From assembly GCA_027919835.1 (NCBI GenBank), contig JANVFP010000034.1, positions 248,001 to 312,000 on the forward strand: a stretch of 64,000 bases of DNA. The letters run 5' to 3'. The notes below the pieces were generated by a model. That model saw only the letters and a list, made by a program, of their open reading frames with translations. It did not search any database and had not been told where the DNA came from. A program made the position numbers and the translations under genes. Shown here in pieces: positions 1-11,517 of this stretch. Each line of letters starts with the position of its first letter. The first letter of the stretch is position 1. This stretch comes from Lentinula raphanica. Taxonomy: Eukaryota > Basidiomycota > Agaricomycetes > Agaricales > Omphalotaceae.

Positions 1-25
1 TAAGCCACACCATCACCCCCATTGC

Positions 26-1156
26 TCAATCGTGTTTGAAAACCCCGATAGGCAATCCGACCACCGCCGCTCTCTCGGAAGCCAGCAGCTCACTCATACC
101 AACATAGTATGCGATAAGCGCCGTAACGATGCCCAGGGCTCCTCCTGCTTTGATCAAGCCGGCAGAAGCATTAGGGGCAGAGGCGACAACAAAATTGCCT
201 GCACCGAGACACATGAAGGTGAGGGTCAGGAAGAAGAAAAGAGCGATGAAGCCGATGTTTTTGCGGAGGGAGGCAATACTGCGGAAGAGAGAAAAAGGGT
301 TAGTTCTTCGATTCGTAGAGGGGGAAGTTGGAATATCAAATGCGATAACTCACAATAGCAAGAACGTAACTGTCATCCATGTCATGAGGAATATTCCAAT
401 GGCGTTCGGTTCTTGTGAGGAAACGTCGGCATAGGCGTCAGCGATACCAGAGCCTGGTATGAGGATGGTAGCATAGGACAGCCAGAAAGCTCCATATGAG
501 GAGAACGCTGCAAGAAACGGCGTTCAGCAAATGTATTTCAGGACAGCAAGGTATTCAAATAACAAGCCGGAACACGGCAATGTGACCGGTCTTGTCGCGG
601 GAACGTGTCTAACAGCGTTCTGGATGCTGAGTCCACCACAGAAAAACATATCAAACGATATGTCCTAAGACTAATGGGGATTCACTAATAACCGGACCAT
701 CCCTCATCATGCGGGGTAACGCAGAGTATGGAGAGTATGCAAAAGCAAAGAAGAAATTTTCTGGAGCTGAGCCTCACCTGTCCCACCGAAAGTGTTGCCT
801 CTGGGGAACTCCCACATCCCAGCCAAGAGCTGAACGAGTCCTCCACAGAAAAGAGCCATACCGACTACCGCGTTCGGCGTAGTGACGCCTCGAGCAGAGG
901 TATTGTACAACGAGAGAATGAGAGTTGTTGATGCGAAAGAAAACAGTCCACTACGATGATCACAACGATCCTTGGTATCAACACAACAGGGACGACGAGG
1001 AATGTAAAATGCTCACAGCGTCCCGGGGTTGGCGAGATTAGATTTGACTGGAGCGTTTCTGTACGCAGCCGCAGAGCCGTTGTCGGCATAATTGCGGGGG
1101 TGGTGGTCGACGCCAGAGGTAGTGGCAAGGGTAGTTCCTTTTTCCGAGTCGGCCAT
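26..1156 (-). CDS. GPR1/FUN34/YaaH (Ato/Ady2) family acetate transporter
   Basis: Multi-exon gene read right to left. The start at 1156 gives MADSEKGTTLATTSG, a hydrophilic N-terminus followed by a tract ending NPGTL, which matches the NPxPL-like signature just before the first membrane span of this family. The next exon (about 910-760) reads ARGVTTPNAVVGMALFCGG then LLAGMWEFPRGNTFGGT, the family's conserved WEF..GNTF region. Further exons give SSYGAFWLSYATILIPGSG and a C-terminus with LTFMCLGAGNFV and ALIAYYVGMSELLA, ending FKHD at 26. Six hydrophobic segments are expected and most can be seen. Members are plasma-membrane acetate/ammonium-linked transporters; substrate here is inferred. All exons lie in the window; splice positions are approximate. 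Confidence 0.85.
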
Positions 1157-2539
1157 GGGGGACAAGAATGAAGCGGGAGTCAAGAGGAAAACAAGCAGAT
1201 TACCTGGCTTTTGTACCCCGGCCAAACCCCGGTTCCCCGCTTAAGCTTCCCCAGAAAATTTCAAATTAAATTGATCTTGGGATCAATATAGATTATCCAT
1301 CATCCGATCAAGTCTGCTTCCCGACCTCCCGCCGTTCTCAATTTTTTCGCTCAACGATATTTTGGCCACTGTTGAACCTTGTGGAACGTTGAATGTTCGG
1401 TACCAGTGGTTGGAGCATTTTATTAACGCTCAAATTATCAGCCGATAGCAGCGTATCATCGTCTGAATCTTGGAAGAGTTGGCAATTCGGACGCCTAGTG
1501 TTTTGTGCCTTACTCTGCCAAGTTATTTCTGAGTCCTCTTGTTCTTCCCGGACGCTACATAAGTAGCCTTGAATCATTTATGTCACTCAGAGCGGCATTT
1601 CCATAGTCTGAACAGGTCTGAACATAACTCACGCCTCACGGTTTGAGTCAGCTTGTCTCCGAATCTTCAAGACGCCGCTGTACAACATAGTATACGAAGT
1701 ATCACATCAAAATGTCCTGACAATGTCCCTTCAGAACGCTTCGATCTTCAGTACATAGTTGGAAGCGGAGACCGTTATCAGGCCAGACCCAAAATCCAAA
1801 ATCCTACGGAATCATTTCTTCAGGTTATCCCAAATCGGGAGTAGGAGGACGAAAACCGAAGATCTGAATTATATTCCCCTTTCTCGGATCTACTTGTGAG
1901 CTGATTCTGGTCATAAAATTATCATGAACCTACATAGCAGAACTCGAGCTCATTTCACACCTCGATTCTTCAAGATGGGTAGTTGGCTTTGAACAACAAA
2001 CGAATAAATCAAATCTGAAGTCGTACAAAGCACTGGCATCAGAGTCTGCATGCTTGCGCGCGCGGCGCTAGAACCTACATTCGGATTGTACAAAATCTTG
2101 TCAAGAGGATGCCGGGTTATGATTCGGATATCAAACAGCGAAAAAGATACTAGCAGTCTCTGAAATATGTAGATGATTGATACTCGCCAATATCTCTGCG
2201 TAACCGTCGAATCACCGTCATAGCATCATGATAGTAGAGTCAGAGGCAGTTTCAACAGATTGAGAACATTACCTATCATGATCGTCTTGAACTATCATCA
2301 ATGCTCGCATTACACTTCATTTGGGTTTTATTATGCAGTTACGTCTGCGGAATATTGTACATTACGGTTGGTCACTAATCATGTCAGGAATTATTCGTAC
2401 TGAGAACGATACGTATCATATAAGGTTCGTCCAGGTCATTGTCCGTTATTAGGTTGTTGAAGTCTTTATCATATCAGCATTGTGTAGTAGTAGTCGTGTG
2501 TTGCTTGGTCGTTTATTTTGTGATTAGGTTCGTGGTTGG
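1157..2539. other. Intergenic, no gene seen
   Basis: About 1.4 kb between the 5' end of the acetate transporter and the 3' end of the kinase. Short open frames on both strands show no recognisable motif, no consistent splicing and no family pattern. The left part presumably holds the transporter promoter. Confidence 0.5.
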
Positions 2540-4151
2540 TTACAATGTTTGTGTTGAAGAGGGAATTCGAGGGGAGGAGGAGTGGAGACAAATCTCCTTT
2601 AGTTTGCTCACAACCTCGGGCATCCGAATCCTATTCGCGGGCGGGCAAATCCAGCAATCATTCATGAGATCCCAAATCCCGCCATCCCCACGACGAGAAT
2701 TGTTCTCTTCCACACCAGGTGGAGGAACGCCCGCATGTATATCATGGATCACATTCGCGTCGCGTAAGCGGAAGTGGTAAGGGACATTTCCAGTTGATAA
2801 CTGTGATAATGAACAAACACATATTACGAGTTAAGTACACCCAGCGTCACCTTCATACGGAGAAACAACGACACCCACCTCATACGCAGTACACCCAAAA
2901 CTCCAAACATCGTTCGGAAGTTGTGGGCGGCAAGTCTCTGATACATCCATCAGGAACTCCGGGCTTTGCCAGCGAATCGGACCAGCCTCGAATACGGAGG
3001 GAGTTATACCTGTGGGCCCGACTAGATCCTCAATGACTTGAGACAACCCAAAATCAGAGAGGATCGCGTGTCCGTCGTCTGCGATTAGGATGTTGTTCTG
3101 ATAATCCCGTTGTATGTCAATACGTTTTGACCAGCGCCGAAAAATGAGCGCCGAAGCGATGAACTTACGCCTTTCAAGTCTCCGTGAACGATGGGCGCGG
3201 GCTTGTGAGTGTGAAGATACTCAAGGCCCTCTGCAACGTCGAGGATCTGTGTGATGAAGGATACGATGAGTATCAAAATAGCGAAAGTTCGATCTATCAC
3301 GCTTTGATACCTACCAGTCTCAACCTATTTGCGTCTGGATTCCTCATTTTCAGATATTCCGAGGCCGAACCATTCTTAAACCAAGGCAAGATAAGAGCCG
3401 GGCGGTTGGCCATATGGTATGACGTTCCGAGGAAGGAAGCGATGTTTGGGTGGTCCAGACGATGCCAAACGTACACCTCTCGGTTGAGTCGTTTTCTCGC
3501 TTTGACTTCGTCGTAGCCTTTGGAGGAAAGTACGCGAATGAGCTTGATCGCCACCTAGAGAGTATGTGATGCCAGAATATAATAATAATGATCAGAGATA
3601 TCAAGCCCGAAACCGGGAATCATACCACATACGGGAAGCTTCTGCGGACCATCAGCATCAGATGAGGTTACGACCAACTCTCCCTGATAGATATCAGAAT
3701 ACCCTCCATGACTGACGGGACCAGCAGATACTGTTCGAACGGCTTGCGTCAAATCAACGACGCCAGCAATCGGTGAGCTAATAGATGAGTTTGGGGTGAT
3801 CGGGACGGAAGATGAAGTAGTAGATGTCCACGGAGAGTCACTGCAGCTGGGCGGAGTCTCGGGAATCTCTTGGATTCCGGCACCTGTGTCTAAAGTCTGA
3901 GTGAAGAAGTCAAAGCTCTTCTCGGCGCCACGAGTACGATCTGATGCAAGCGTGAATGAGCTTCGACTGCTCTTGGTCTTCAAAGGTATAGACAACTGGG
4001 GAAGATCCTGATGCGACGGCTTTTTCACCACGATAGGGATATGCGATGGTGGTTGAGTGTCATTGAGGTCTGCAGATAACGATGATTCTGAGTTGGAACG
4101 CAATAGACGAGGCGACGCGAAATCGTCTGAGGCAGTGGGGTAGTTATACAT
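2540..4151 (-). CDS. Protein kinase, basidiomycete TKL-like (HGDLK type)
   Basis: Multi-exon kinase. The N-terminal ~150 residues are Ser/Thr/Pro-rich and disordered (MYNYPTASDDFASPRLLRS...). The kinase domain follows: glycine loop GGYSDIYQGEL, VAIKLIRV with the ATP-binding lysine, EVYVWHRLDHPNI (C-helix region), YLHTHKPAPIVHGDLKG (catalytic loop, HGD in place of HRD), NNILI and SDFGLSQ (DFG magnesium loop). APE is represented by WQSPEFL, then NDVWSFGCTAYEV, and the C-lobe ends with IWDLMNDCWICPPANRIRMPEVV. The HGDLKG variant is common in the large expanded TKL-like kinase families of mushrooms. All main catalytic residues are present, so activity is likely; targets are unknown. At least five introns; the stop is at 2540. 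Confidence 0.85.
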
Positions 4152-5846
4152 GACAGGCCGAGCGCCAGTCGAGTGTCGAGTGTTTGTAGGTAGGAAGAAG
4201 AGGTATCGAGCCGTGAAATTAATGTACTGAGATTACTTTTAACGATGCGTCGGATATTGGAATTGTGGTTTGCGCTCGGTGACGATGAACCTTAGATCGC
4301 AGCAGAATATTTACCGTGGCTAGAAGGTCACGGAGACGATAGCGCGACTCGGTTCTAAAAGGTGTAGAGAGTTCAATGGGTGCAGGAAAGGAACATGTGG
4401 AAGAGTGAGAAGAGCCCTGATGAAAGGAAAGCCGGAGATTCCGGTGCTCTCGAGCTGTAAATTACCGCTGCGGCTAGCGTTTATATAACACCTGCAGACG
4501 AAGTTTCTCTGGAAGGTGCAGTTTCGCCCTATAGACTGGGGAAATTTCTAGGTGGATTCAATGGGGGTGCCTTGCAAGAAAATAGAAATGATGAATACTC
4601 ACTTTTGGCAGTACCAAGTTCCAACACGGGCGTTCTATCTAGAGACCGGCCGTGCTATACAATCCTTCCCAATCCTTCCCTCCTTCAAGGCAAATCCAAT
4701 TCCACCAAATAGACCGAAAATCACAGGGTGCGCGGCTTCCAGCGGTACCATAAGGTGTTATATCAGGTGGTTATATACACGGTTTGGCAGGTTTGGCCTA
4801 ATTTGACAGGCAGGGCGATGCTATAAGATGCCAATACTGTTTGATTATACAGGAGTTCGAACAGCATTGGTCCTCTATGTTGCAATGTGGATGTTTGGGG
4901 AAGATTCACCGAGATCTCAATTTCGAAGGTTTTACACCAAAGCCACCCGCGGCGAGCCAGGTTTTACAGCTTTCAGAATACTTGGATGGGTGTAGTATTA
5001 GAGCAGTAGGAATGCGTTGTGATAGATGCACTCACCTTCCGAATTAAAATATGGTGACTACGATACTATCCAGGACAAATCCAGGAAGTACTGAACGAGG
5101 TCGAGTTCGGACCTCGTTCAACCGTTACGGTCAACCTTTGGGCCGCGGCGGCTGATGGGCGCTAAGAATTCGATCTAGCACTGCCACTCTTGTGAAGGAA
5201 CTTCCAGGTCTGAAGCTAAGAGCTCTTTCATCCTCTCAGCTTCGTGGGACTCCTGGTACTTACTACGTCCAACCTGAAAGGCTGAAGACTATACATCAAG
5301 TTTACGAGTATTCTGGACACTCATCAGCTTGTTGTATCGCACTTTGGACCTGTTTTACAGCCGCAACAATCGCTACTGATCTCTACTGATCGACTGGTCA
5401 AGATCGAAACTTACCCTTTCCACTCAGTTGGCAGTGACCTCCAAAGAGCTCTGAACAAATGCAGCCTGAAAGCTCCTGAAAGCCGAGCTCCATGCACTGT
5501 GATCTCTCAGTGGAATCACCAGTGGTCATTTTGTGCTATCGGCTGCTATCAATTGCTTGAAACTCCCACTTCAAACTGGAACAAAACAATATCATCGCAA
5601 GGAAATCATGTACGTAGCCACATAAGTCCATAATACAAACAACAAGTTAAGTGATCCATCAGATAGATAAACCTCATGTTGGTCTTTCGCGCCCCCGGAT
5701 TGGCTACTGCGTGTTAGAGATGTGGACTCTGGAGGTCAGTGTTTGAGAGACAAGCTCGCTTTATGTAAGCCCTCGTGCTGCTCTTAACTCAGAACCTCTG
5801 TCTTCGTTTTCGCAGTGTTGCGAACTGACAACCACTGTATACTCCT
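4152..5846. other. Intergenic, no gene seen
   Basis: About 1.7 kb between the kinase 5' end and the 7-TM gene. Open frames up to 84 codons lack recognisable motifs. The only clear structure is the hairpin at 5092-5120. The left ~400 bp should contain the kinase promoter and 5' leader. Confidence 0.5.
5092..5120. repeat. Perfect 11-bp inverted repeat (hairpin)
   Basis: TGAACGAGGTC and its exact complement are separated by a 7-nt loop (GAGTTCG). It stands alone in an intergenic stretch, far from either neighbouring stop codon, so it is not an obvious terminator. Function unknown. Confidence 0.5.
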
Positions 5847-7209
5847 ATGAGCTCGACCACAGATACAGACATTCTAGTGAATCTTGGGAACGAACTTTTC
5901 TTACACATCATCAATTTTATCTGCTTTTCTGTTCTGTACGGTGAGCGTGTTCCACTTGTGAAATAAGACCTCAAACAAGAACTCATTCATAATTTCCAGG
6001 CACATACCTCTTCGCAACATCAATTGCGCTCAAGTTGCTCCTGTAACTATGTTCTCAGACTTCTCAACCCCAAACTCAACTACTTGTGCATCCTAGTACT
6101 TCAAAGCCACGCTCAAGACGGAAATTCGTACTGCTCTCGCTGACGTCTCTTCTTTTTGTCATCAATGTCCTGGATTTTCTCGATACCTTTGTGCCTCTCT
6201 TCATCCTGACCAAGAGAATACTCATCGTTCCATTGAGTGGAGGGCTTCTGGAGCAGTCGACTGTAGCTCAAGCTGATATCATCCTGTGGAGTGAGATATC
6301 TTTTTGGCCAAGTGGTCTTGAGGTACTGATATCAGAACCTTCCTATGCAATGCTGGAGTCTGACAATATATACAGCTTTTCATAAGTGATCTACTTGTGA
6401 TTTGGAGGGCTATAGCAATATGGGATGGAAATTTTTATGTGCAATGGTCACTTGTGACTCTTATGACCTGCAATGGAGGTAAGAAAGGTTTGCATTGTCT
6501 CCCCAAAGTGAAGCTGAGGTATGAATCTCATAGCGGTCAACTTTGTGGGAGCTATTCTATCAGATCTGTCCTCTATAAATCCTATTGGGATTACACAACT
6601 CAATGCTGCATACCTATGCATTTCTCTAGTGATAAATGCAATAGGAACTGGGTTGATAGCTCTGAGATTATGGTATATGGACAAAGTTCTGAACCCACAA
6701 GATGATTGAATCTCAATTAATTCTAGGATATACCGGGAATCTGTGCGTACAATCTTGGGCCAACATAGAGCAACGGCAATGCAGCAGATGTTACTACTAC
6801 TGGTAGAGTCAGGAGTTGTGTTCTTCATGATGCAGGTCAGAATTACTTCGAAGGATATCAGATTTGGACTCATCATATATATTCTGTATACATAGATCAC
6901 AATGGCTGTAATGGCTCTCAAGAACTTCAATCGCAGTAGTCAATCATACTCCTTCCAACTTGCAAATGATATTATGAACCAAATTTTTGATGAGATATGT
7001 GTGAGTCCTTCTGTTTCCACTAAGCTATGTACAGCCTTGGTAATACACCTTCACTATCTGTAATTCAGTCGTTATATCCTGTCGCTGTTGTCATCATGAT
7101 CAACTTTCAAACCTCAGTAGTAGAGGCCACTACTCATAGCGTTGCAGCTCAAGAGCTGGATAGTGGAAACAGGCTCAGCAATGCTGATGAGCTTACTAGA
7201 GATCCTTAA
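5847..7209 (+). CDS. Basidiomycete 7-TM protein, function unknown
   Basis: Intron-rich gene starting MSSTTDTDILVNLGNELF, then a first membrane span crossing an intron (FICFSVLYG / TYLFATSIALKLLL). Later exons give RRKFVLLSLTSLLFVINVLDFL, then FISDLLVIWRAIAIWDGN, a hallmark of the large mushroom 7-TM family (normally ..SDxxLIWRxWVLW..). Next come VNFVGAILSDLSS, LVINAIGTGLIALRLWYMDK, MLLLLVESGVVFFMM and a last span LYPVAVVIMINFQT, followed by a short cytosolic tail ending DELTRDP at 7209. The order of segments matches the family, so I read it as one gene with about seven exons. The family has no assigned function; it is often called a putative receptor or membrane protein. Several joints are uncertain and some decay cannot be excluded. 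Confidence 0.55.
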
Positions 7210-7563
7210 GCTGGTAACTATGTTATGATTACTGTCAGCAATCCGAACAGTGCATGACCGCAGAGCCTCACTTTTCGATGTGTCGATGAAGATTCACAAA
7301 TGTGATTTATTCATTCAAATATATGTAATGAATTCATGCAGCAGATTAGGCAAACCGATACTGTTAATTACTGTGCCAAAACAATTGAAGAGTCTTGGAA
7401 GAGTCGAAACTCGAAGTAAAGTTGTCGAGACGACTCGGCTAGCTCGGCCTGCCCATAACATCAGATAAGATAGTTCCCACGTGCCCTTCGTCAATTTTTT
7501 TTCGTCAACTTGAGAGCCGCACAGTTCTTTCTTCGCTGCTGTTGATCAACGTCGAGCTTTTCC
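7210..7563. promoter_or_regulatory. Upstream region of the Ssz1 gene
   Basis: About 350 bp with pyrimidine-rich stretches close to the Ssz1 start codon (ATG at 7564), as is usual for highly expressed fungal genes. No defined element can be named. Confidence 0.3.
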
Positions 7564-9661
7564 ATGGCCTCAAGTACTCAAAACGGCTCTGCCGATCCCT
7601 CAACAGAAGTATCAAATCTCCCTGATGTTGTAGGAATCAATTTTGGAAATTCTTTCGCGTCCATCGCAGTCTTCACGAAGGTTCGTTCGTTCGAAGCACG
7701 CTCTTCGTGATCTCTCACAAGTTCTCATGGGTCAATTATATCACGATAGGACGGACAAGCAGAATGCATCGCGAACGAAGATGGGGAGCGACAAATCGCC
7801 TGCGCGCTATCTTTCTTCGGTGAGGAAATGGTTAGGTTGATTTGCTGAGATGAGGGAAATCGCCGATGAATTTATCGTTCGTTTTATCTGCAGTATATCG
7901 GAAGTCCAGCAAAGGCCCAACTTGTGAAAAACTCCAAAAATACCATCGTGGGCTTCCGCAATCATCTGGGCTTAAAGTAACGTGGTTTTATAGACATAGC
8001 AGCAGGATTCTACTGATGGATTTTAACGCAGGTTCTCAGAAATCTCCCAGTCGCAATCCACAACCTCCGCACCTATTATTCAACATCCAGATATTCCAGA
8101 TGAACCTGCTTACAAAGTCGCAATACTTCACCCTGCACCTGCACCCTTGCCCAAAAGCACTACAGGCACACCTGCTGCCTCTTCCGCACCCACTCCCCGT
8201 TCAGAACCTATACCAGGCGAGCGCATCCTTACTGTCTCCGAAGTGGCGACCATTTTCCTCAAATCGCTCTTACAATCCGCCGAGGATTTCCTTGGAAAAC
8301 GAGTGCAGGGTGCCGTTATCACTGTCCCTCCAAACTTTACAGATACCCAGAAGGACGCTCTAGAGAAAGCGGCGACGGATGCAGGTATCAAAGTATACCA
8401 ATTATTAGAGGAACCTGCAGCTGTCGCAGCAGTCACCACCGCGGAGGTCTGGAGCTCAACACTCCCTGCCGATCGTACACAATTAATCGTAGATGTCGGT
8501 TCTTCCTCTCTATCTCTATCTCTATTGGCTCTGCGCGAAGGGCTGGCTCACGTCCTTGCATCGACATCCCTGAACTCTACAGGCGGAGATGCCATCGATG
8601 CTAAACTGATTACCTTCTTCGCAACCGAATTCACCAAAAAGACCAAGACACCCCTCACGGTCTGCTCCGAAACCCCCTCCACGGCTGATGCTCGCGCAGA
8701 AGCCAAGCTGCGTCTTGCAGTGGAACACACAAAACGCACTGTCAGTGCTTCACCCGGTGCGGCCACCTGCTCCGTCGAGTCACTCAAGGACGGTGTAGAC
8801 TTTACTGGGACAATCAATCGCCTGAGGTTCGATATGTTGGTTCGGCCGATTTACGATTCTATTGCCCGATCCGTCAGCGAGCTGCTTGCGTCAGCTAATG
8901 TAGACGCGCATCAAGTTGACGAGATCGTTTACGTTGGTGGTACGACGTGCTTGCCTGGTCTCGACGAGCATATCTGCCTCGCTGGTGGATTCAGCGACGA
9001 TATCATCACTCCGTTCAGTATGGGTACCGTCATTGGTGGGGGCATCGGCGACCCTACGACCGTACTTGCTCGTGGATGTGCTTTGCAGGCTGCTTTGATC
9101 GCATCGTTGACTGACGAAGACGAAGAGCTACGGCAAGCGTTTGAGCATGGGTCGGAATTACTCGAAGTAAATACCGTATCGAAGACCCTGGGGCTGGTTT
9201 TCCCTGATGACTCTGGAAACGAGATTGGCGGAACCTGGATACCTCTCGTTCCGTTTGGGACCACTCTTCCTGCCAGGCGGACTGCGACATTCGATATCGG
9301 GCTTTCCGAAGAATCCAAACGGTTCGCGTTCGAGTTGTGGGAGATCACAGAAAGTATTCAAGTCGAAAAAATCATTCCTCCCAAAGAGGAAACTTCTGAT
9401 GCAGATGATGAGGAAGATGAGGAAGAGGAAGACGTCGAGGTTAAGCATAAAACGATAACCAAAGAGTCACTGTTAGGTGCTGCAGAGGCAGAAGCAGCAT
9501 TAGGAATACAAGTGAAGGGGCCATCGAAGGATGCTGGAAAATGGACAACCACCGTCCAGGCAACGCTTGTTGTTACAGCGTCCGGTGCTCTAGAATTGTC
9601 GGTAGCTGAGATTGGTAAAGACGGAGTAGTTGTTACGGTGAATGTAGCTGCCCAGCAATAA
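7564..9661 (+). CDS. SSZ1: Ssz1-type ribosome-associated Hsp70
   Basis: Four exons fit exactly in phase: 7564-7680, 7750-7830, 7894-7976 and 8032-9661, giving 636 residues. The start MASSTQNGSADP leads into VVGINFGNSFASIAVF, the Hsp70 phosphate-1 loop. Then come GAVITVPPNFTDTQKDAL and YQLLEEPAAVAAV, LIVDVGSSSLSLSLL (phosphate-2), STGGDAIDAKLITFF and EIVYVGGTTCLPGLDEHI (adenosine motif). The substrate-binding part is short and the extreme C-terminus lacks the EEVD-type tail, as in Ssz1. An acidic insert (about 415-430 codons into exon 4, DADDEEDEEEEDVEV) sits in the C-terminal half. Ssz1 pairs with zuotin to form the ribosome-associated complex that stimulates the ribosome-bound Ssb Hsp70 on nascent chains. 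Somewhat longer than the yeast protein; the internal PAPAPLPKSTTGTPAASSAP linker accounts for part of this. Confidence 0.9.
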
Positions 9662-10325
9662 GCCTGGTGAGCCTCCCATAGTTTACATTTACATCGCTGT
9701 GTCGGTTCGATAGATTTAGCAATATAACGAAGGCCGGCCTTATGGATGTTGATTCACTGTTCAATGGGACTATTTCACTCTTTCTTTGATCATATCAGTG
9801 TGTCTGGCGTTGTCTGGCATCGCACCGGTGACAATATAAGCTGAGCTTCAGCTTCAACAGTCTTAGGTACATCTTCTTTCCGTATTCTTGTCTCTATACC
9901 GGCCCTGCTCTTAAGCAAGCTTGTAGGGAGACGCTCTTTCGTAGGTTTTCCATCGAGGATCATCAATCGATGAAGGGTGGACCAGTTGATACTGTGTGTA
10001 AATATGGCTGGGACAGACACAGACTGAGACCACAAGGTCGAACGTGTTCAGTGTGCCAGGGTTCACGAATCACCGTTCAGCGAAGCTAACTCAAGGGGAG
10101 TCAAGGCGAATCGCGATCAAGCGAGTCTTAGCGGGTCGCTGCTCGCATCATGATGCATCTGATGCGACGGAACACAGGAATCTCAAAAGCGGACTTGGTA
10201 CATCCATGGTATCATTTTTCTTTTCTTTCCCCCCACCACTTGGATTAGAGCTGGTCTCAATCCGAACGTTGCTGCTCTCAATCACACTGAGTGTTTCAAT
10301 CTCAATAACAAAAGACCTTACAGTC
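9662..10325. other. Intergenic, no gene seen
   Basis: About 660 bp holding the 3' end of the Ssz1 gene and the promoter of the next gene. A minus-strand open frame of 81 codons at 9790-10035 has no recognisable motif and no support as an exon. Confidence 0.4.
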
Positions 10326-11294
10326 ATGCTCTCTCCTCTCTTACTCTTCATTCTCGCCGTGTCTACCATAGGCGTGCAATGTCGGCCAATGCCAATGTCC
10401 CGTCCTTCTGATGTTTCTTCTCCCATATCCACGGCGGCTGAGGCTCACGAACAACTGCCTCTCAACGATAAGGATTGGCACCATATGGGATACATGCTGC
10501 GGGAAAAAGTAAGTTGTTGCAGCCTCATTCTTTGAATCGATTCATTCCAATGAATGGACAACAGATGGACAACAACAAAAAACCAGCCATACCCTATATT
10601 GGCATCTTCCGCGAAGCTCCATTCCATAAGATCGACCCTGGAGAGTATGTGTGTTCATGAACTGTTGTTCTTGTCATCAATTCGCTGATATTATATGAAC
10701 CGTGAAGGGATGGCACGGAGATGGTGAGCATGAAAAAAAATTCCTTCGTTTCTTACGCTGAGCGAATATTGCTGTGGCACAGTTCAAAGTTTACATATCA
10801 CATAAGGGACTTCAAGCTGCAACAGAGGAATTTGAATTGGTAAATCTTGACTCGTTAGGCAAAGACAGGATGCTCAATCGAATTTGGTCTGGTAGTGGTA
10901 CACGCATAATGAGCTGTATCTGTTCGACGCCACATCGTTTCTGAACTCGTTGCGATTGAGTGATGCCGCCCGCGCAGAGTGTCCGGTCCACAACATGATA
11001 ATGTTCGGTCCATCGAATGATGACGAAAGAGAGGAGATGGTGATGGAAGAGCAGAGATGGGAGAAGTTCAAGAGTGCACATGAGACTCAGGTGGTACCGG
11101 TAATTTCTGGTACAGGCAAGTATCATAGTCGTTATCATACATAACTTTCGGATTTACCTCGCACAATGTCAACAGGTTCGAAAGGAGTCGAAGGTGGCAA
11201 AGGGCACTCGAAGGACAATTTTCCAGCCGCAGATTGGAGCTCAGTTGGGATTCTTTTCTACCCCCGTGCCCATGGTCATCATCGTGCCGCTTAG
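10326..11294 (+). CDS. Small secreted protein, function unknown
   Basis: The first exon starts MLSPLLLFILAVSTIGVQCRP, a good signal peptide with likely cleavage near residue 18-20. It is followed by NDKDWHHMGYMLREK at a GTAAGT donor. Later exons read MDNNKKPAIPYIGIFREAPFHKIDPGE, FKVYISHKGLQAATEEFEL and WYTHNELYLFDATSFLNSLRL. The next part is DAARAECPVHNMIMFGPSNDDEREEM, and the C-terminus is SVGILFYPRAHGHHRAA, stop at 11294. The donor of the last intron looks like the GC-AG form (CAG|GCAAGT at about 11115). Roughly 200 residues after processing. I do not recognise a family. The fold of short hydrophobic-aromatic strands and the signal peptide suggest an extracellular or cell-wall protein. Confidence 0.6.
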
Positions 11295-11517
11295 TGTTCT
11301 GAAACCTGTTCCTTTCGGTCACATGAAGAGTAAAACTACCTCGTCGACGTCCGACCTGTCCTTAATATCATTCTTATCATTCTATACAACCACTTTCTTC
11401 TCTATGCGATACTAGTAGACTCAACTAACATTAGAATATTCCCTTCATGTACCTCGTGTAGGTTAACTTCCTTCTTGTTTATTGAAATTGTTTTGCAAAA
11501 TGTCGTACATGATAGTA

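Noticed and set aside
6448..6930. 160-codon minus-strand open frame
   Set aside because: Opposite the 7-TM gene, whose plus-strand exons give a coherent series of membrane spans.
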